Assembly (NCBI GenBank): GCA_902792005.1
Contig: CADAXW010000002.1
Coordinates: forward strand, 70,292 to 125,111
DNA: 54,820 bases
Direction of reading: 5' to 3'
DNA from: an uncultured Lachnospiraceae bacterium
GTDB taxonomy: Bacteria; Bacillota; Clostridia; Lachnospirales; Lachnospiraceae
Shown here piece by piece: positions 1 through 7,497 of this stretch. The position numbers and the translations under genes were made by a program. The number at the start of each line of letters is the position of its first letter. Position 1 is the first letter of the stretch. The notes under the pieces are model-generated. The model searched no databases and was not told the origin of the DNA. It saw nothing but the letters and a program-made list of their open reading frames with translations.

Positions 1-933
1 CCGGTGGTGGACATCCTGATCCGTTACAATGAAACCCACGATACACCCATTCAGATCCTGGCAGCGGGACGATGGTTAAAGGAGATGACAGACCGCTTCG
101 GAGAATACTGCGATAAGCCCTATTTCCAATTTGTGGTTTATGATGCATCCCGGACGGACAATGAGATCGATGTCCGGGCAGACTATATGATCCATGGGGC
201 AAGCAACGCGTCTCCGGACATGATCGTAAAAGAACCGGTGGAGACCATGATGAGCAATTTCACCGGTATGAAATATCTTTTGGACGTGGCAAGAGAGAAG
301 GGAACCAAACGGCTTCTCTATATCAGCTCCAGTGAGATCTATGGAAAGAAGGAGGGAGATCAGCCCTATCGGGAAGGAGAGTATGGTTATATCGACCTGC
401 TTTCCGCCAGAAATTCCTATTCCGTCGGAAAAAGAGCGGCGGAGACCCTTTGTGCATCCTATGCGGCGGAGTATGGCGTGGAGTCGGTCATTGTACGGCC
501 GGGGCACATTTACGGGCCCACCGCATCTCCCATGGACAGCCGGGTAGCATCGGCCTGGTCCTATGCAGCTGCCAGAGGCGAGGACCTGGTCATGAAGAGC
601 GACGGAGCCCAGCTTCGAAGCTACTGTCACTGTCTGGACTGCGCATCCGCGATCCTCACAGTGCTGCTGAAAGGCGAAAATGTACATGCATATAACATAT
701 CCAATCCCGATGCCATCGTAAGCATCCGGGAGATGGCGGAGCTGCTCGCCGGTGCGGCAGGGGTTGAACTGAAGCTGGAGCTGCCCACAGAGGCAGAGAA
801 GAAGAGCTTCAATCCCATGAGCAATTCCTCCCTGGACAGCACCGGCCTGGAGGGCCTTGGCTGGAAAGGGATCTTCGATGCCCCCGCAGGCTTCGCAGAG
901 ACCGTAGAAGTACTGAAGGACATGGGCGTGTAA
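1..933 (+). CDS. NAD-dependent epimerase/dehydratase (extended SDR), 5' end missing
   Basis: The reading frame is open from the first base, so the gene starts before the window; the GTG codons at 4 and 7 are not convincing starts because the N-terminal NAD-binding glycine motif of the family is not seen. What remains shows the extended-SDR signature: a serine-rich strand ending ISSSEIYG, then Tyr (codon 418-420) and Lys (430-432) in the YxxxK catalytic spacing, and a GHIYGP loop typical of NDP-sugar epimerases and dehydratases. Such enzymes act in the cytoplasm on nucleotide sugars for surface polysaccharides. The phosphocholine genes downstream suggest a role in a decorated cell-wall or capsule polymer, which is inference. 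The exact substrate cannot be told. Confidence 0.85.
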   Translation, partial: PVVDILIRYNETHDTPIQILAAGRWLKEMTDRFGEYCDKPYFQFVVYDASRTDNEIDVRADYMIHGASNASPDMIVKEPVETMMSNFTGMKYLLDVAREKGTKRLLYISSSEIYGKKEGDQPYREGEYGYIDLLSARNSYSVGKRAAETLCASYAAEYGVESVIVRPGHIYGPTASPMDSRVASAWSYAAARGEDLVMKSDGAQLRSYCHCLDCASAILTVLLKGENVHAYNISNPDAIVSIREMAELLAGAAGVELKLELPTEAEKKSFNPMSNSSLDSTGLEGLGWKGIFDAPAGFAETVEVLKDMGV

Positions 934-941
934 CATGACAG

Positions 942-972
942 CGTGACAAAGGGGACAGTCCCCATTGTCACG
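942..972. repeat. REP-like 31-bp palindrome, copy A
   Basis: A near-perfect inverted repeat CGTGACAAAGGGGACAGT / mirror ending TTGTCACG, followed by TTTTT. Nearly identical 31-mers occur at 6311-6341, 6356-6386, 20442-20472, 20487-20517 and 33942-33972. Placed just after a stop codon it may also end transcription of the epimerase gene. Confidence 0.85.
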
Positions 973-986
973 TTTTTGCGCGTAAA

Positions 987-1122
987 ATGAGCCATGCATA
1001 ACAGCCTCGTTATTGCTTTGCGCAAGCTTGCTTGCAGACAAGGCAATGACGAGGCTGTTGTATATGGCGAATGCCGTGACATCGACGGGCGCGAAGCGGC
1101 CGGAGATGTCGGCATGGCTCAT
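987..1122. repeat. Large inverted repeat with three-way-junction folding
   Basis: The outer arms ATGAGCCATGC (987-997) and GCATGGCTCAT (1112-1122) are perfectly complementary. Inside lie a 17-bp stem with one G-T pair (1000-1016 with 1043-1059), extended inward by CTTTG/CAAGG, and a shorter stem GCCGtgACATC (1073-1083) with GATGTCGGC (1105-1113). No coding signal supports the overlapping minus-strand frames. It could be a small non-autonomous mobile element, a structured RNA at the end of the upstream transcript, or a cruciform; nothing in the sequence decides. Confidence 0.7.
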
Positions 1123-1124
1123 TA

Positions 1125-1197
1125 TGTTCACGAAAAATAATGCTTGACATTTTTGTGAACAAGTGTATAATATCAGACGATATTGTTGTTCACGAAA
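1125..1197. promoter_or_regulatory. Three operator-like sites around the phosphocholine promoter
   Basis: TGTTCACGAAA occurs at 1125-1135 and again at 1187-1197, and an inverted copy with one mismatch (TTTTGTGAACA) at 1151-1161 lies between the -35 and -10 boxes. Sites upstream, within and just downstream of a core promoter are what a repressor would use. The first gene product begins with a winged-helix DNA-binding domain, so autoregulation is plausible. Confidence 0.6.
1144..1171 (+). promoter_or_regulatory. Sigma-A promoter of the phosphocholine operon
   Basis: TTGACA (1144-1149), 16-bp spacer, TATAAT (1166-1171): both boxes match consensus. Start of transcription would fall near 1178, about 39 nt before the chosen ATG at 1217. 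Confidence 0.85.
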
Positions 1198-1216
1198 TTG
1201 CAGGAGTTATTTTCTT

Positions 1217-3067
1217 ATGAACAAACAGGAAGCAGACATCCTGAATATCCTGGCGGATCATCCCTTTCAGAATCAGCGTGTGCTGGCAGAACAGTCCGGC
1301 CGGTCCCTGGGGATCATCAATAAATCGCTGAAGAGCCTGAAGGACGAGGGATTTCTTACCGCAGATTACGCACTTACGGAAAAAAGCAGACAGCTGCTGA
1401 AGGAGCGAAGCCCGAAGCGGGCGGTGATCCTTGCCGCAGGCTTTGGCATGCGGATGGTTCCCATCAATCTCACAACGCCGAAGGCCATGCTGGAGGTAAA
1501 GGGAGAGCGGTTGATCGAGCGTCTGATCCGACAGCTGCATGAGGTAAATGTAACGGACATCACGGTGGTTGCGGGCTTCCTGAAGGATGAGTTTGAGTAT
1601 CTGATCGATGATTACGGTATAAAGCTTGTGATCAACAAGGAATATGCCGGTAAAAATAATCTGCATTCCATGGCATGTGTCACCGATCTGCCGGGAAATA
1701 TCTATATCGTTCCCTGTGATATCTGGTGTGAGGAAAACCCCTTCCGATGTCATGAGGCGGCATCCTGGTACATGATGGCGGATGCGGCAGATCCGGAAAC
1801 GGGCTTCCGTGTGAACCGGAAGGAAGAAGTGGTTCGGGTCGGCAGCAAGAGCCAGGGAAGAAAAGCCGAAAATGAAGTGGAAACACCGCATATGATCGCA
1901 GACCGGATCCCGGTGTCCGGAACGCCGGAGGATATGCTCCGGGGCCAGCGGATGGTGGGGATCACCTATCTGGTGGAGGAAGACTGGGACATCGTGAAAC
2001 ACCGGCTGGATGAGATGAGTCTGAATGCGAGATATGACAACCTCTTCTGGGAGGAATCTCTGTTTGAAGCAGGAAAGGATCGGATGATGATCCCGGCAAG
2101 AGTGGTTTCCTCCGACGGAGTGATCGAGATCAACACCTATGAACAGCTCCGGGACCTGGACTCCGGTTCAGGGCATCTTTCCTCGGATGCCATTGATACC
2201 ATAGCCGAGGTGTTCGGTATACAGCCGGGTGAGATCACCGACATTTCCATGTTGAAGAAGGGTATGACCAACCGGTCCTTCCTCTTCAGAGTAAAAGGAA
2301 AGAAATATATCATGCGGATCCCGGGTGAGGGAACAGACCAGCTGATCGATCGTCAGGAGGAAGCAGCGGTCTTCCGGGCGATCAGCGGTCTGGGCTTCTG
2401 TGATGATCCGGTTTACATAAACCCGGACACAGGCTTCAAGATCACCGCATTTCTGGAGGGAGTCAGATCCTGTGATCCCGAAAATGAGTCGGATCTCAGG
2501 CTTTGTATGAAGAAGCTTCGTACATTTCATGAAATGAACCTTCAGGTAGAGCATACATTTGATATCTATGGACAGATTGAGTTTTATGAGTCGCTCTGGA
2601 ACGGCGCATCTTCCATCTACAGAGATTATGCCACGACCAAGGCAAGAGTCATGGAGCTCAGGGAATATATCGAGAAGCAGCCGAAGCAATGGGGACTGAC
2701 ACATATCGATGCGGTTCCGGACAACTTCCTCTTCCATCAGAAGGATGGGAAGGAGGTGCTGCAGCTTACGGATTGGGAATATTCGGGGATGCAGGATCCC
2801 CATGTGGATCTGGCCATGTTTTCCATCTACAGTTTATATTCGAAGGCTGAGGTGGATCACCTGATCGACATTTACTTCGAAGGGGCCTGCGATGAGGAGG
2901 TTCGCACCAAGATCTACTGTTATGTGGCACTCTGCGGAATGCTTTGGAGCAACTGGTGTGAGTATAAAAGACAACTGGGTGTGGAATTTGGGGAGTACAG
3001 CTTACGACAGTACCGATATGCAAAGGATTTTTATCGGTATGCAAAGGAGCGTATGAAGAATGAATAG
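1217..3067 (+). CDS. HTH / phosphocholine cytidylyltransferase / choline kinase fusion (LicC-LicA type)
   Basis: 616 residues in three parts. Residues 1-65 form a MarR-like winged helix. Residues 68 to about 310 are a nucleotidyltransferase beginning RAVILAAGFGMRM with a TPKAML motif, as in CTP:phosphocholine cytidylyltransferases. Residues about 345-616 are a choline/ethanolamine kinase-type domain with H496-x-D498-x4-N503 and a DWEYSG motif near residue 519. The protein would phosphorylate choline and activate it as CDP-choline for transfer to surface polymers. The start is set at 1217 because AGGAGTTA lies 9 nt upstream; a longer frame from GTG 1163 overlaps the promoter. The gene overlaps the next cytidylyltransferase by 8 nt. 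The substrate could also be ethanolamine or another amino alcohol. Confidence 0.85.
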   Translation: MNKQEADILNILADHPFQNQRVLAEQSGRSLGIINKSLKSLKDEGFLTADYALTEKSRQLLKERSPKRAVILAAGFGMRMVPINLTTPKAMLEVKGERLIERLIRQLHEVNVTDITVVAGFLKDEFEYLIDDYGIKLVINKEYAGKNNLHSMACVTDLPGNIYIVPCDIWCEENPFRCHEAASWYMMADAADPETGFRVNRKEEVVRVGSKSQGRKAENEVETPHMIADRIPVSGTPEDMLRGQRMVGITYLVEEDWDIVKHRLDEMSLNARYDNLFWEESLFEAGKDRMMIPARVVSSDGVIEINTYEQLRDLDSGSGHLSSDAIDTIAEVFGIQPGEITDISMLKKGMTNRSFLFRVKGKKYIMRIPGEGTDQLIDRQEEAAVFRAISGLGFCDDPVYINPDTGFKITAFLEGVRSCDPENESDLRLCMKKLRTFHEMNLQVEHTFDIYGQIEFYESLWNGASSIYRDYATTKARVMELREYIEKQPKQWGLTHIDAVPDNFLFHQKDGKEVLQLTDWEYSGMQDPHVDLAMFSIYSLYSKAEVDHLIDIYFEGACDEEVRTKIYCYVALCGMLWSNWCEYKRQLGVEFGEYSLRQYRYAKDFYRYAKERMKNE

Positions 3068-3782
3068 AGTAAAAAGAGCCATTATCATGGCAGCGGGAAA
3101 AGGAGAGCGCATGTATCCTGTGACGCTCTACACCCCCAAACCACTGGTCCGCGTCAATGGAGTCCGGATGATCGACACAGTGATCGACGCACTGCATAAG
3201 AACGGGATCTATGAGATATACATTGTGGTTGGGTACAAGCAGGAACATTTCCTCTCGCTGACGCAGGAATATGAGGGAGTGGTGCTGATCCACAATCCGT
3301 ATTATGAGACCTGCAATAACATATCTTCTCTTTATATGGCAAGAGAGCATCTGGAGGACTGTATCATCCTGGACGGAGATCAGATCATTTATGATCCTGA
3401 GGTCCTCTCACCGGAGTTTGAACGCTCCGGCTACAATGCAGTCTGGACGGACCGTCCCACCGATGAATGGCTGATGACGGTGAATAAGGAAGGTATTGTG
3501 ACTGACTGTTCCAGAACCGGCGGAAGTCATGGCTGGCAGCTGTACAGCATCAGCCGCTGGAGCAAGGAGGATGGTGCCCGGCTCAGAAAGCATCTGGAGC
3601 TGGAATTCGAAGAGAAGGAAAACCGTAGTATTTATTGGGATGATGTGGCGATGTTCTGTCATCGGGATGAGTATCAGCTGGGGATCAGGGAAATGAAACC
3701 GGGTGAGATCGTCGAGATCGATGACATAGCAGAGCTTGCAGCTAAGGATCCGAAGTATCGGGTCATATCAAATGTAGTATAG
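3060..3782 (+). CDS. licC: LicC-like CTP:phosphocholine cytidylyltransferase
   Basis: 240-residue single-domain nucleotidyltransferase with N-terminal AIIMAAGKGERMYPVT, the nucleotide-binding loop of this family, followed by TPKPLVRV. The length fits stand-alone LicC enzymes that make CDP-choline from CTP and phosphocholine in the cytoplasm. It overlaps the end of the fusion gene by 8 nt, so translation is probably coupled. Having a second cytidylyltransferase directly after a fused one is unusual: one may be specific for a different phospho-alcohol, or one may be regulatory. The call rests on family motifs and on the choline-kinase and BCCT neighbours. Confidence 0.82.
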   Translation: MNRVKRAIIMAAGKGERMYPVTLYTPKPLVRVNGVRMIDTVIDALHKNGIYEIYIVVGYKQEHFLSLTQEYEGVVLIHNPYYETCNNISSLYMAREHLEDCIILDGDQIIYDPEVLSPEFERSGYNAVWTDRPTDEWLMTVNKEGIVTDCSRTGGSHGWQLYSISRWSKEDGARLRKHLELEFEEKENRSIYWDDVAMFCHRDEYQLGIREMKPGEIVEIDDIAELAAKDPKYRVISNVV

Positions 3783-3804
3783 AACCATGAAAGGAGTATG
3801 CTCT

Positions 3805-5442
3805 ATGAGCGCAAAGAAACAGGAAACTCAAAGCGAAATAAAGACAGTGATCAAGTCAGAGAACACCGGCAAAAGGAAGGTGAAGGACTCTGATGTTGAG
3901 AGAAACTTCAGGATTGTCGGAAAAGGTGCGATCAAGCGTGTGGATCCCTGGACCACCATCGTTCCCTTCATCGCCATTGCGGTCCTCTGTATTTTCTTCT
4001 TCACAGAGCCGGATGGTTCCACTGAGGTTATTGGAAATATCCGCAGCTTCCTGGGAGATTCCTTCGGTTCCTACTACCTGATCATCGGCCTCGGCGTGCT
4101 TCTGGTATCCCTCTGGATCTCCTATTCCCGGATCGGCAAGATCCGTCTGGGCGGACAGGATGCAAAGCCCAAGTATAAGTTCTGGAAATGGGGCGCCATG
4201 GTATTTACCTGTGGTCTGGCTGCAGATATCCTGTTCTACTCTCTGTGTGAGTGGATCTACTATTCTCAGGAGTCTCATGTACAGGCGCTGGGCGCCATGG
4301 AAGACTGGGCTCCTACATTTCCGCTGTTCCACTGGGGACCGATCCCGTGGGCGTTCTATGCGGTTCTGGCAGCAGCCTTCGGATTCATGCTTCATGTCCG
4401 TGGCAAGAAGAAACAGAAATTCTCTGAGGCCTGCCGTCCGATCCTTGGAAGCTATACTGACAAGGCACCCGGTAAGCTCATCGACGTTCTGGCCGTTGTT
4501 GCACTGATCGCCGGAACGGCAACCACATTCTCCGTAGCGACACCGCTGCTCACAGAGGCTCTTTCCGATCTGTTCGGAATCGAGAGCTCGAAGTACATCA
4601 CCATCGCTATCCTGCTGATCACCTGCTGCCTGTATACCTTCTCCGTAATGAAAGGTCTGAAGGGTATCTCCATGTCAGCGCAGCTCTGTATGTATTTCTT
4701 TATCTTCCTGCTCGCATACGTATTCCTGTTCGGAGGACAGGCACGGTTTATCGTTGAAACCGGACTGCAGTCCATGGGAAATATGGTTCAGAACTTCTTC
4801 GGACTGTCAACCTATGCGGATCCTATGAGGGAAAACAACTTCCCACAGAACTGGACCATTTTCTACTGGGCATACTGGATGGTATGGTGCGTAGCTTCCC
4901 CGTTCTTCATGGGTCAGATCAGCAAGGGAAGAACCGTAAAGCAGACCATCATGGGAACCTATGCATTCGGACTTTTGAGTACATTTGTATCCTTTATCAT
5001 TCTCGGAAACTTCGGCCTTGGACAGCAGCTGACAGGCAAGTTTGACGGAATCGGACTTTACAACACCTGCGAGAACCTGTATCAGACAGTTATCGGTATC
5101 ATTCATACACTGCCGGTACCGCAGCTGGTACTGATCGTGCTGATCGTATCCATGATCGCATTCTACTCAACCAGCTTCGACAGTATCACATTGGTTGCAT
5201 CACAGTACAGCTACAAGGAGTTTGAGGGCGACGAGGAGCCCAGCAAGAAGGCAAGACTGTTCTGGGCACTTCTTCTGATCCTCCTTCCCATCGGACTGAT
5301 CTTCAGTGACAGTTCCATGGCGAACATGCAGTCAGTAAGTATCATCGCGGCCTTCCCCATCGCGCTGGTCATTATCCTGATCATCGCGGCCTTCATCAAG
5401 GATGCGCGAAAGTACGCAAACGAAATACATTTACCGGAGTAA
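3805..5442 (+). CDS. BCCT-family choline/betaine transporter
   Basis: About 545 residues with some twelve hydrophobic segments and the family's aromatic signature region (CEWIYYSQES near residue 160, then FHWGPIPWAFYA). BCCT carriers import choline, betaine or carnitine using sodium or proton gradients. Its place after two phosphocholine-activating genes suggests choline uptake for surface decoration, the role a choline permease plays in Haemophilus lic1. The N-terminus (about 55 residues) is polar, charged and cytoplasmic. ATG 3805 is chosen because AAGGAG at 3791-3796 is well spaced for it; an ATG at 3787 precedes that ribosome site. A terminator follows directly. Confidence 0.9.
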   Translation: MSAKKQETQSEIKTVIKSENTGKRKVKDSDVERNFRIVGKGAIKRVDPWTTIVPFIAIAVLCIFFFTEPDGSTEVIGNIRSFLGDSFGSYYLIIGLGVLLVSLWISYSRIGKIRLGGQDAKPKYKFWKWGAMVFTCGLAADILFYSLCEWIYYSQESHVQALGAMEDWAPTFPLFHWGPIPWAFYAVLAAAFGFMLHVRGKKKQKFSEACRPILGSYTDKAPGKLIDVLAVVALIAGTATTFSVATPLLTEALSDLFGIESSKYITIAILLITCCLYTFSVMKGLKGISMSAQLCMYFFIFLLAYVFLFGGQARFIVETGLQSMGNMVQNFFGLSTYADPMRENNFPQNWTIFYWAYWMVWCVASPFFMGQISKGRTVKQTIMGTYAFGLLSTFVSFIILGNFGLGQQLTGKFDGIGLYNTCENLYQTVIGIIHTLPVPQLVLIVLIVSMIAFYSTSFDSITLVASQYSYKEFEGDEEPSKKARLFWALLLILLPIGLIFSDSSMANMQSVSIIAAFPIALVIILIIAAFIKDARKYANEIHLPE

Positions 5443-5457
5443 GCTGTCCGGTAAGAG

Positions 5458-5491
5458 AAAAGGGACGGTTCCTCGGGGGACCGTCCTTTTT
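5458..5491 (+). terminator. Intrinsic terminator after the phosphocholine operon
   Basis: AAAAGGGACGGT and ACCGTCCTTTTT form a 12-bp stem around a GC-rich loop, with a T run at the 3' side. The stem core resembles the GGGACAGTCCC core of the REP-like repeats. Confidence 0.85.
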
Positions 5492-5493
5492 GG

Positions 5494-5523
5494 TTGACAT
5501 GACTTTGCTCTGCGTCGTAAAAT
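5494..5523 (+). promoter_or_regulatory. Promoter for the small membrane protein genes
   Basis: TTGACA (5494-5499), 18-bp spacer, TAAAAT (5518-5523), 33 nt before the start at 5556. Confidence 0.7.
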
Positions 5524-5555
5524 AGGAGAGAATTTAAAGATAAGGAAGAAAACAG

Positions 5556-5960
5556 ATGAAGATCATCGCACCGATCATAATGATCATTATACTCTTGGTG
5601 GAGCTTTATTTTATGACGGCAGGAAGCCAGCATAGAAAGAAGAAGCTGCTGAAGGGCTGGAATAAGACCAAAGGGACCATCCGGAGTATCGAAAAGGTAC
5701 AGGACAATGTGGGCGCGAGTCATAAGACCTATATGGAGCTTACCATTGAGGCGGAAAGCGGTCAGACGGTTTATGCAAGGATCGGAACCATGTGCATTTA
5801 CGAGGTCGGCGAGGAAGTGGAACTGATGGAAAAGGATGGATATCATCGTTTTCTCGGAAATGACAGAGTGAACGCCAAGGGGAAGAAGGAGCTGCTGTGG
5901 GGGACCATTCCTCTGCTGGTGATCATCATCGGAGTTGCGGTGCTGAGCGCAGTGTTCTGA
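5556..5960 (+). CDS. Small membrane protein, DUF3592-like
   Basis: 134 residues with a hydrophobic helix at about 3-20, a soluble beta-rich middle (KGTIRSIEKV... VEVELM-type strands, 40-100) and a second helix at about 111-132. This two-helix layout with a short extracytoplasmic beta domain resembles DUF3592 proteins, whose function is not known. AAGGAAG lies 7 nt before ATG. It stands alone behind its own promoter and a terminator, and is followed after 103 nt by another small membrane gene. Confidence 0.7.
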   Translation: MKIIAPIIMIIILLVELYFMTAGSQHRKKKLLKGWNKTKGTIRSIEKVQDNVGASHKTYMELTIEAESGQTVYARIGTMCIYEVGEEVELMEKDGYHRFLGNDRVNAKGKKELLWGTIPLLVIIIGVAVLSAVF

Positions 5961-6063
5961 AACCACTACCACAGAATGAACCGGCGAAGATACGGGGCGG
6001 CTGCCTGGATGCAGGTATGCTGCCGGGCATAGAAGAAAGCGAAAAGAACAGAGAGGGAATATC

Positions 6064-6306
6064 ATGGAGAAGAATAAAGTAGTTACTGCAAAAAAAGCAA
6101 AGGACGCAAAGGGGATCAAGAAACCGAAGCCGCCGAAGCAGAAGCGGGAAAAGCGTTCTGCCAGAAAACAGCGTATCATGTATGAGAAGGCGCTGAAGAA
6201 GGCACGCCCGGAGAGAGCACTCTCTCTGATCGCCATCGGACTGGGAGTAGCCAGTGCGGTTCTGCAGGCAGTGATCGATCAGAAAAATCAGGACGAACAG
6301 AAATAA
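6064..6306 (+). CDS. Small basic protein with C-terminal membrane helix
   Basis: 80 residues. The first 45 are extremely rich in Lys, Arg and Pro (KKPKPPKQKREKRSARK), and residues about 53-70 are hydrophobic (LSLIAIGLGVASAVL). GAGGGAA lies just before the ATG. The charge distribution suggests a tail-anchored protein with a basic cytoplasmic domain that could touch nucleic acid or phospholipid, but I do not recognise a family. It sits between a DUF3592-like gene and a paired REP element. Confidence 0.6.
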   Translation: MEKNKVVTAKKAKDAKGIKKPKPPKQKREKRSARKQRIMYEKALKKARPERALSLIAIGLGVASAVLQAVIDQKNQDEQK

Positions 6307-6310
6307 ACTG

Positions 6311-6386
6311 CGTGACAACGGGGACAGTCCCCATTGTCACGTTTTCCTGGGAAAACGTGACAAGCGGGACTGTCCCCGTTGTCACG
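6311..6386. repeat. Paired REP-like element (copies B1 and B2)
   Basis: Two 31-bp palindromes (6311-6341 and 6356-6386) are separated by the 14-bp self-complementary spacer TTTTCCTGGGAAAA. The whole block can fold on itself. The same architecture recurs at 20442-20517. It lies between a convergent-free gene end and the ptb promoter, so it may also stop upstream transcription. Confidence 0.85.
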
Positions 6387-6395
6387 CTTTCTTTC

Positions 6396-6424
6396 TTGCA
6401 TCCGTCAGGTAAAAATGCTACAAT
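6396..6424 (+). promoter_or_regulatory. Promoter of ptb-buk
   Basis: TTGCAT (6396-6401), 17-bp spacer, TACAAT (6419-6424). The start of transcription would leave a leader of roughly 55 nt. Confidence 0.75.
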
Positions 6425-6485
6425 TACACTATCTATGGGCATCCATCAATCGGGATGCCAAAGTAAAAGAAAGGACAAAGAAAAA

Positions 6486-7412
6486 ATGAGCAAGAGTTTT
6501 GACGATCTTTTGGCTATGGTAAAGCAGTGCCCGAAGAAGAAGGTATCTGTAGCAGTTGCACAGGACAATGAGGTGCTTCAGGCAGTAAAGGAAGCAAAGG
6601 AGCAGGGGATTGCAGACAGCATCCTTGTAGGTGATCTGGATAAGATCAAACCCATTGCTGACGAGCTTTCCATGAATCTGGATGAATATGAGATCATTGA
6701 TGTGAAGGATCCCATCGAGGCAGCGCGTACCGCTGTTCAGCAGGTACATGACGGTAAGGCTGATATGTATATGAAGGGCCTGATCGATACGAAGGATTTC
6801 CTTCGCAGTGTATTGGATAAGGAGGTAGGCCTCCGTACCGGACGTCCCCTTTCTCATGTATGTGTATTTGAAACAGAGGGTGTGGACCATCTGCTGTTCC
6901 TGACGGACGTTGCATTTGTACCGTATCCGACACTGGAGGACAAGGCAAATATCATCCGAAACACAGTTGAGATCTGCAATGCATGCGGAATCGAGAACCC
7001 GAAGGTTGCTCCTCTTGCAGCAGTTGAGGTTGTAAATCCGAAAATGCCGGTAACGGTTGAGGCAGATCAGCTGACCAAGATGAACGAGGCCGGTGAGATC
7101 ACAGGCTGTATCGTGGACGGACCTCTGTCCATGGATCTGGCCACCTGCCCGGAGGCTGCACAGCATAAGGGTGCATCCGGACGTAAGATCGTGGGTGACG
7201 CAGACGTTCTGCTCTTCCCGGATATCCATGCAGGAAATATCCTGTACAAGGGACTCGTACACTTCTCAAAGAGCAAGAACGGAAATCTGATCACAGGTAC
7301 CGCAGCACCGGTTATCCTGACATCCAGATCCGACTCTTTCGAGGTTAAGGTAAACAGCCTTGCACTTGGAGCGCTGGTAGCAGACTCACTGAAGAAGAAC
7401 GCAGCGAAGTAA
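6486..7412 (+). CDS. ptb: Phosphate butyryltransferase
   Basis: 308 residues, normal for the phosphate acetyl/butyryltransferase family. Conserved stretches include YMKGLIDTKDFLRSVLDK, the catalytic-region segment VDGPLSMDLA, and the C-terminal GNLITGTAAPVILTSRSDS. The enzyme converts butyryl-CoA and phosphate to butyryl phosphate; the kinase gene directly downstream completes butyrate formation with ATP yield. The start at 6486 is set by AAGGAC at 6471-6476; the frame extends upstream to 6312 only through the REP element. A branched-chain acyl substrate is possible but the butyrate role is usual in Clostridia. Confidence 0.93.
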   Translation: MSKSFDDLLAMVKQCPKKKVSVAVAQDNEVLQAVKEAKEQGIADSILVGDLDKIKPIADELSMNLDEYEIIDVKDPIEAARTAVQQVHDGKADMYMKGLIDTKDFLRSVLDKEVGLRTGRPLSHVCVFETEGVDHLLFLTDVAFVPYPTLEDKANIIRNTVEICNACGIENPKVAPLAAVEVVNPKMPVTVEADQLTKMNEAGEITGCIVDGPLSMDLATCPEAAQHKGASGRKIVGDADVLLFPDIHAGNILYKGLVHFSKSKNGNLITGTAAPVILTSRSDSFEVKVNSLALGALVADSLKKNAAK

Positions 7413-7497
7413 GTGTCATAACTCGGCGATGCCTCGCTTGCGCAGCAGCGTAGCGATCCGTACTTCGCACATATCGTAAAGAAAAAGGAGAACAATC

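Noticed and set aside
76-1131. 351-residue minus-strand frame at the window start
   Set aside because: It is antisense to the epimerase gene and runs through the REP and inverted repeat; no start signal or family match.
1163-1216. Upstream GTG start for the phosphocholine fusion
   Set aside because: It would start within the promoter, before the likely transcription start, and has no ribosome site.
5458-5491. Sixth REP-like copy
   Set aside because: The core is similar, but the GTGAC/GTCAC ends are missing; a plain terminator explains it.
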